Shown one piece after another: positions 61,673 to 64,000 of a DNA stretch of 64,000 nt. Each line of letters starts with the position of its first letter. Position 1 is the first letter of the stretch. Under the pieces are notes generated by a model. The model worked only from the letters and a program-made list of their open reading frames with translations. It was not told the DNA's origin and ran no database searches. Made by a program: the position numbers and the translations under genes. The stretch is from Antedon mediterranea (lineage: Eukaryota; Echinodermata; Crinoidea; Comatulida; Antedonidae), in NCBI RefSeq assembly GCF_964355755.1, contig NC_092680.1, positions 19,135,001 through 19,199,000 of the forward strand. The letters are read 5' to 3'.

Positions 61673-61701
61673 CAGTTGGGAAAAATAAGGCTAACGTATA
61701 C

Positions 61702-61861
61702 CTTTAAGTAATATAACCATTTCATCCGATTTTCTTTGGTAGCTGGCATCAAACGGCCCAGTTATAGGCAAATGGTTTGTAATTAGATCTCCCTCTAATT
61801 TGTCTGTTGTTATTACCGTATTCCTATCCCCTGTTCTACGAATAAGCCAAAGTTTATCTTC
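61702..61861 (-). CDS. Hemopexin-domain (MMP-like) gene, blade I/II exon
   Basis: A 160-nt minus-strand exon. The acceptor ends CCTAAATAG (AG at 61863-61862) and the donor is GTATAC (61701-61696), going from phase 0 to phase 1. It reads EDKLWLIRRTGDRNT, then LITNHLPITGPFDASYQRKS, then DEMVILLKG. That joins in frame to the blade-I start encoded at 63407-63522 and gives the second repeat opening (PFDASY) with its Phe-Asp-Ala core and a strand ending in the ILLKG turn seen where other hemopexins have FFKG. The reading frames and phases of all three exons agree, which is strong support for the model even though no single open frame covers them. Confidence 0.82.
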
Positions 61862-61985
61862 CTATTTAGGAAAAAAGCAAAATAATATAATAAACATGCA
61901 CCTTCTATTCAGATTACTCTTAAAAGGTGAAATAACTAGTTAAAACAATCAGATTAGAGACAATTATGTAATTTCATAAAAATAT

Positions 61986-62095
61986 AAAAATTGGAACGCT
62001 TCACGATTTTGCGTGTCATCCTTGCGCCAGGGGCCATGCTAATCTTCTCTGTATCGTTCCAATTATATCATGTGTAACACTGCCGTAGCAGGTAC
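61986..62095 (-). ncRNA. U6: U6 snRNA-like gene (variant or pseudogene) inside the hemopexin-gene intron
   Basis: The minus strand matches U6 spliceosomal RNA over its functional middle: GGAACGATACAGAGAAGATT, then AGCATGGCCCC, GCGCAAGGATGACACGCAAA and CGTGAAGCGTTCC, ending in a T5 run (61990-61986) as expected for an RNA polymerase III terminator. The ACAGAGA box and AGC triad are intact. Differences are one extra G in the internal stem-loop (CCCCTGGCGC), an AAATC for AATTC change, and a diverged 5' end. That 5' end can still form the capping stem, with a TACG loop instead of TTCG. A TATATAAG box sits 27-34 bases upstream (62122-62129), the place expected for a type-3 Pol III promoter. Most animal genomes carry many U6 pseudogenes, so activity is unproven; the TATA spacing argues for a live gene. 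Confidence 0.8.
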
Positions 62096-62121
62096 ACCTA
62101 GTAACAATTAGGATCACCTTA

Positions 62122-62129
62122 CTTATATA
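62122..62129 (-). promoter_or_regulatory. TATA box of the U6-like gene
   Basis: TATATAAG on the minus strand, 27 bases above the predicted U6 5' end. Metazoan U6 genes use an upstream TATA at about -30 with a proximal sequence element near -55. I cannot name a PSE in the preceding bases without a species model. Confidence 0.45.
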
Positions 62130-62642
62130 CTAGGTATTTCTATTTTGTAGAAAATAAGTGTTGTAATGGATTTTTATTTAGTTTATGATAATTTAGGTCT
62201 AATGTAACTTATAACAAACAGCATATTATTTTCGTTATTTGGTAATATTGATTTGTAGGTTTTGGTTACAGAGTAATCTAATAAATAAAAAAAAAGAGCT
62301 CTCATCAAAGTCACATGAATATTCATTAAAATGTTTGCGTATACAAGTTGTGCGCGCCTTAGAATGATACGGCTTACGCGCTCATTTTTTCAACTAATAA
62401 GTATTGTAAAGCCTTTGATTTTCCTACTAATATCCACATTTTTAGTATTATAAATTATTAATATACGTTAATTTACTATAATTATTTTTAGTAATTTCAA
62501 AAGGTCGGTGTTATACTGCCTACTCAAAAGAAATATATTTGCATAGAATGCATGTACTGATGCAGTATGGATGCAGTAAACGTTCCGAAATCGTTTTAGA
62601 TGTGCGCCCTCATGTAATCTCAAAGGTAAGGGATATGGCACT

Positions 62643-62700
62643 ATGGAACGCAGCCGCCGCATTATAAACAAATAAAGGCAATAAACTGAACAAAAACATG
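62643..62700 (-). repeat. 57-bp dispersed direct repeat, copy 1
   Basis: ATGGAACGCAGCCGCCGCAT then TATAAACAAATAAAGGCAAT and AAACTGAACAAAAACATG. It is nearly identical to 63691-63748, and the pair brackets the hemopexin hinge exon. Confidence 0.8.
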
Positions 62701-63406
62701 TTCTTTATGATGAATTCGTAATAGAGTTATAGCCACGTAAAGACCAAAATGAAGATGTTTTTATTTTTACTACTCTTTTACTATTTATTTATCTAAGAAG
62801 CCAATTTAACTCATTTTCCACACGAGTGACTCCTTGCTGATTGGCTAGTTAGTAAAACTCACAGGTGGCATTATTATGCAAATCACTTTGTTCTGTGGAC
62901 AATTGTGGGTAATGGCCACAACAGTGAGATGTACTACGGTATTTCTTTGGTTGCATAGGCCTACTTTCGGTAAGCATATACTTATATTTGTAGTATCTAT
63001 TGTGTCGTCTTTACTTTTTTATAGAATATTCTGTTAAATTGTCGGTTAATCGCGATGGTTTACGTGAACTTAGGCGTGACGGCGATATATTTATGGAAGG
63101 AAATATAAATATCGCCACCGTTAGCTTATCATCACGCATTAGCAAGCCTATGTCAATAAAGTACTCATGTGAATGCAACAATTGGCAGAACGTTTATTTT
63201 GTTCCGAATAAGACATACTGTCGATTGAATCATGGATTAATGAATAGATCCATGATTGAATTGAACTTTAAATTTAAAATTGAATTGAATATCTAATCAT
63301 CATCTATTTACTTAAATTGTATCATTATCATCCATATTTAGGAATCTAATAATATTAGTTAATCAAAGAGTTAAGGTTAGGGTAAGGAAGAAATACGTTT
63401 ACAAAC

Positions 63407-63522
63407 CCTGAATGCACACAGCAAATCGCCCATGTTTAGCAAGGCATCGAATTCCTTACTACACGCATCTGGTTCCTTAACTGTATATGTTGGTTTGGGA
63501 TTCGGTGGATTCGAATTTTTGC
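63407..63522 (-). CDS. Hemopexin-domain (MMP-like) gene, exon with hinge and blade I start
   Basis: A 116-nt minus-strand exon. The acceptor is TTTTAATTTTAG (AG at 63524-63523) and the donor is AGG followed by GTTTGT (63406-63401). It enters in phase 1 and leaves in phase 0. It encodes a proline-rich linker (KNSNPPNPKPTY) and then VKEPDACSKEFDALLNMGDL. This is the start of a hemopexin propeller: Pro-Asp-x-Cys-Ser then Phe-Asp-Ala. In matrix metalloproteinases this Cys pairs with one in blade IV, and the Pro-rich piece corresponds to the hinge after the catalytic domain. The catalytic HExxHxxGxxH exon is not in the remaining 478 bases to the right edge, so the gene is cut by the window. It could instead be another hemopexin-family protein; with the catalytic part out of view, MMP is the best guess only. 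Confidence 0.8.
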
Positions 63523-63690
63523 CTAAAATTAAAATGCATAATATATTTGTTATTACTTAATTTGCATACTTTATATATGCACACAATACTTCTTCTTTTT
63601 TTTTAAATGGCCAGATTTTAGGAAAAGCGGATAATACGGTAATTTATGGTGACACTTATACTTATAGATACAAGAATAGACTTAAGACTT

Positions 63691-63748
63691 ATGGAACGCA
63701 ACCGCCGCATTATAAACAAATAAAGGCAATAAACTGAAACAAAAACAT
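63691..63748 (-). repeat. 57-bp dispersed direct repeat, copy 2
   Basis: Same sequence as 62643-62700 with one substitution and one inserted A, about 1,048 bases away in the same orientation. Confidence 0.8.
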
Positions 63749-64000
63749 GATGAATCAGATATAGGTGCACAGATTGTATTCATTTCATATGTATTCATCT
63801 TTGAACTGAGTCGTTGGGTCACCGTCACTTTTAATCCATATACCGCCTCGGTATCACGAACCTATAACTATATCCACGGCCGGCCCAGCTAAAGTAATTA
63901 TCCTCTATTATCTAATTCGTAAACATGGTAATATACGATATCAAATTCTCATTATTGTTTTATAATTTGTCCAGAATGCGAACATTAACTTCATTTTAAT

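Noticed and set aside
1-64000. CRISPR arrays, bacterial operons or phage genes
   Set aside because: The tandem arrays found are minisatellites without spacer structure, and gene structure is eukaryotic throughout.

Overview
This is an AT-rich (by eye roughly two-thirds A+T) animal nuclear window. Genes have GT-AG introns, most of the sequence is non-coding, and it is packed with short transposon remnants (MITEs, tRNA- and 5S-derived SINEs, LINE ends) and minisatellites. The only firmly recognisable protein genes are a SoxF (Sox7/17/18-class) transcription factor and a fragment of a hemopexin-domain gene of matrix-metalloproteinase type. One SoxF-like gene, the repeat content and the striking abundance of the palindrome AGGCCT suggest a marine invertebrate deuterostome, most likely an echinoderm. 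That species-level reading is inference; nothing in the window proves it.

Layout. 1-9 kb: non-coding, with a MITE at 0.93 kb, a tRNA-derived SINE at 2.15 kb, a second MITE family at 3.75 kb, and a tRNA-headed SINE with a conserved core at 8.2 kb. 9-13.4 kb: a weak but coherent candidate small plus-strand gene (start-codon exon 9087, internal exon 11833, stop 13271, AATAAA 13322), with a 5S-rRNA-derived SINE at 10.4 kb in its first intron. 13-22 kb: non-coding, with MITE clusters, a LINE endonuclease relic at 16.15 kb, a 300-350 bp duplication at 20.5-21.2 kb and a 24-bp minisatellite at 21.35 kb. 23.0-27.45 kb: SoxF on the minus strand. Its two coding exons (26989-27310 and 23364-24400) are separated by a 2,588-bp intron that cuts the HMG box, and it has a TATA box at 27429-27436 and a possible poly(A) signal at 23024. 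28-33.4 kb: ATC-rich simple sequence, two CAGTGGCGTAACG-type MITEs, a 47/36-bp minisatellite (30.28-30.88 kb), a promoter-like segment with a 59-codon intronless ORF (31.83-32.23 kb), and a foldback element (33.19 kb). 33.4-57.7 kb: gene-poor, with a LINE 3' end (38 kb), a second copy of the 2.15-kb SINE (40.4 kb), a foldback transposon with a 10-bp target duplication (41.2-41.9 kb), a 19-bp minisatellite (45.4 kb), MITE clusters (49.3 and 53.1 kb) and perfect short hairpins (51 kb). 57.7-58 kb: the signal-peptide first exon of an unknown secreted protein, minus strand. 60.8-63.5 kb: three minus-strand exons encoding a hinge and hemopexin blades I to III (the third possibly running on), with a U6 snRNA-like gene and a SINE copy in the introns.

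How parts relate. SoxF factors of this type bind DNA through the HMG box and beta-catenin through a conserved C-terminal acidic/aromatic motif, and both are visible here. The hemopexin gene probably continues beyond the right edge (catalytic domain) and has a last blade I could not find. No operon-like or multi-gene system is visible. The more unusual material is structural: TIR-only hairpins, a long-TIR foldback element, an excess of a PBX-MEIS-type 10-mer, a TATA-bearing U6 variant inside an intron, and small candidate genes too short for ordinary ORF thresholds.
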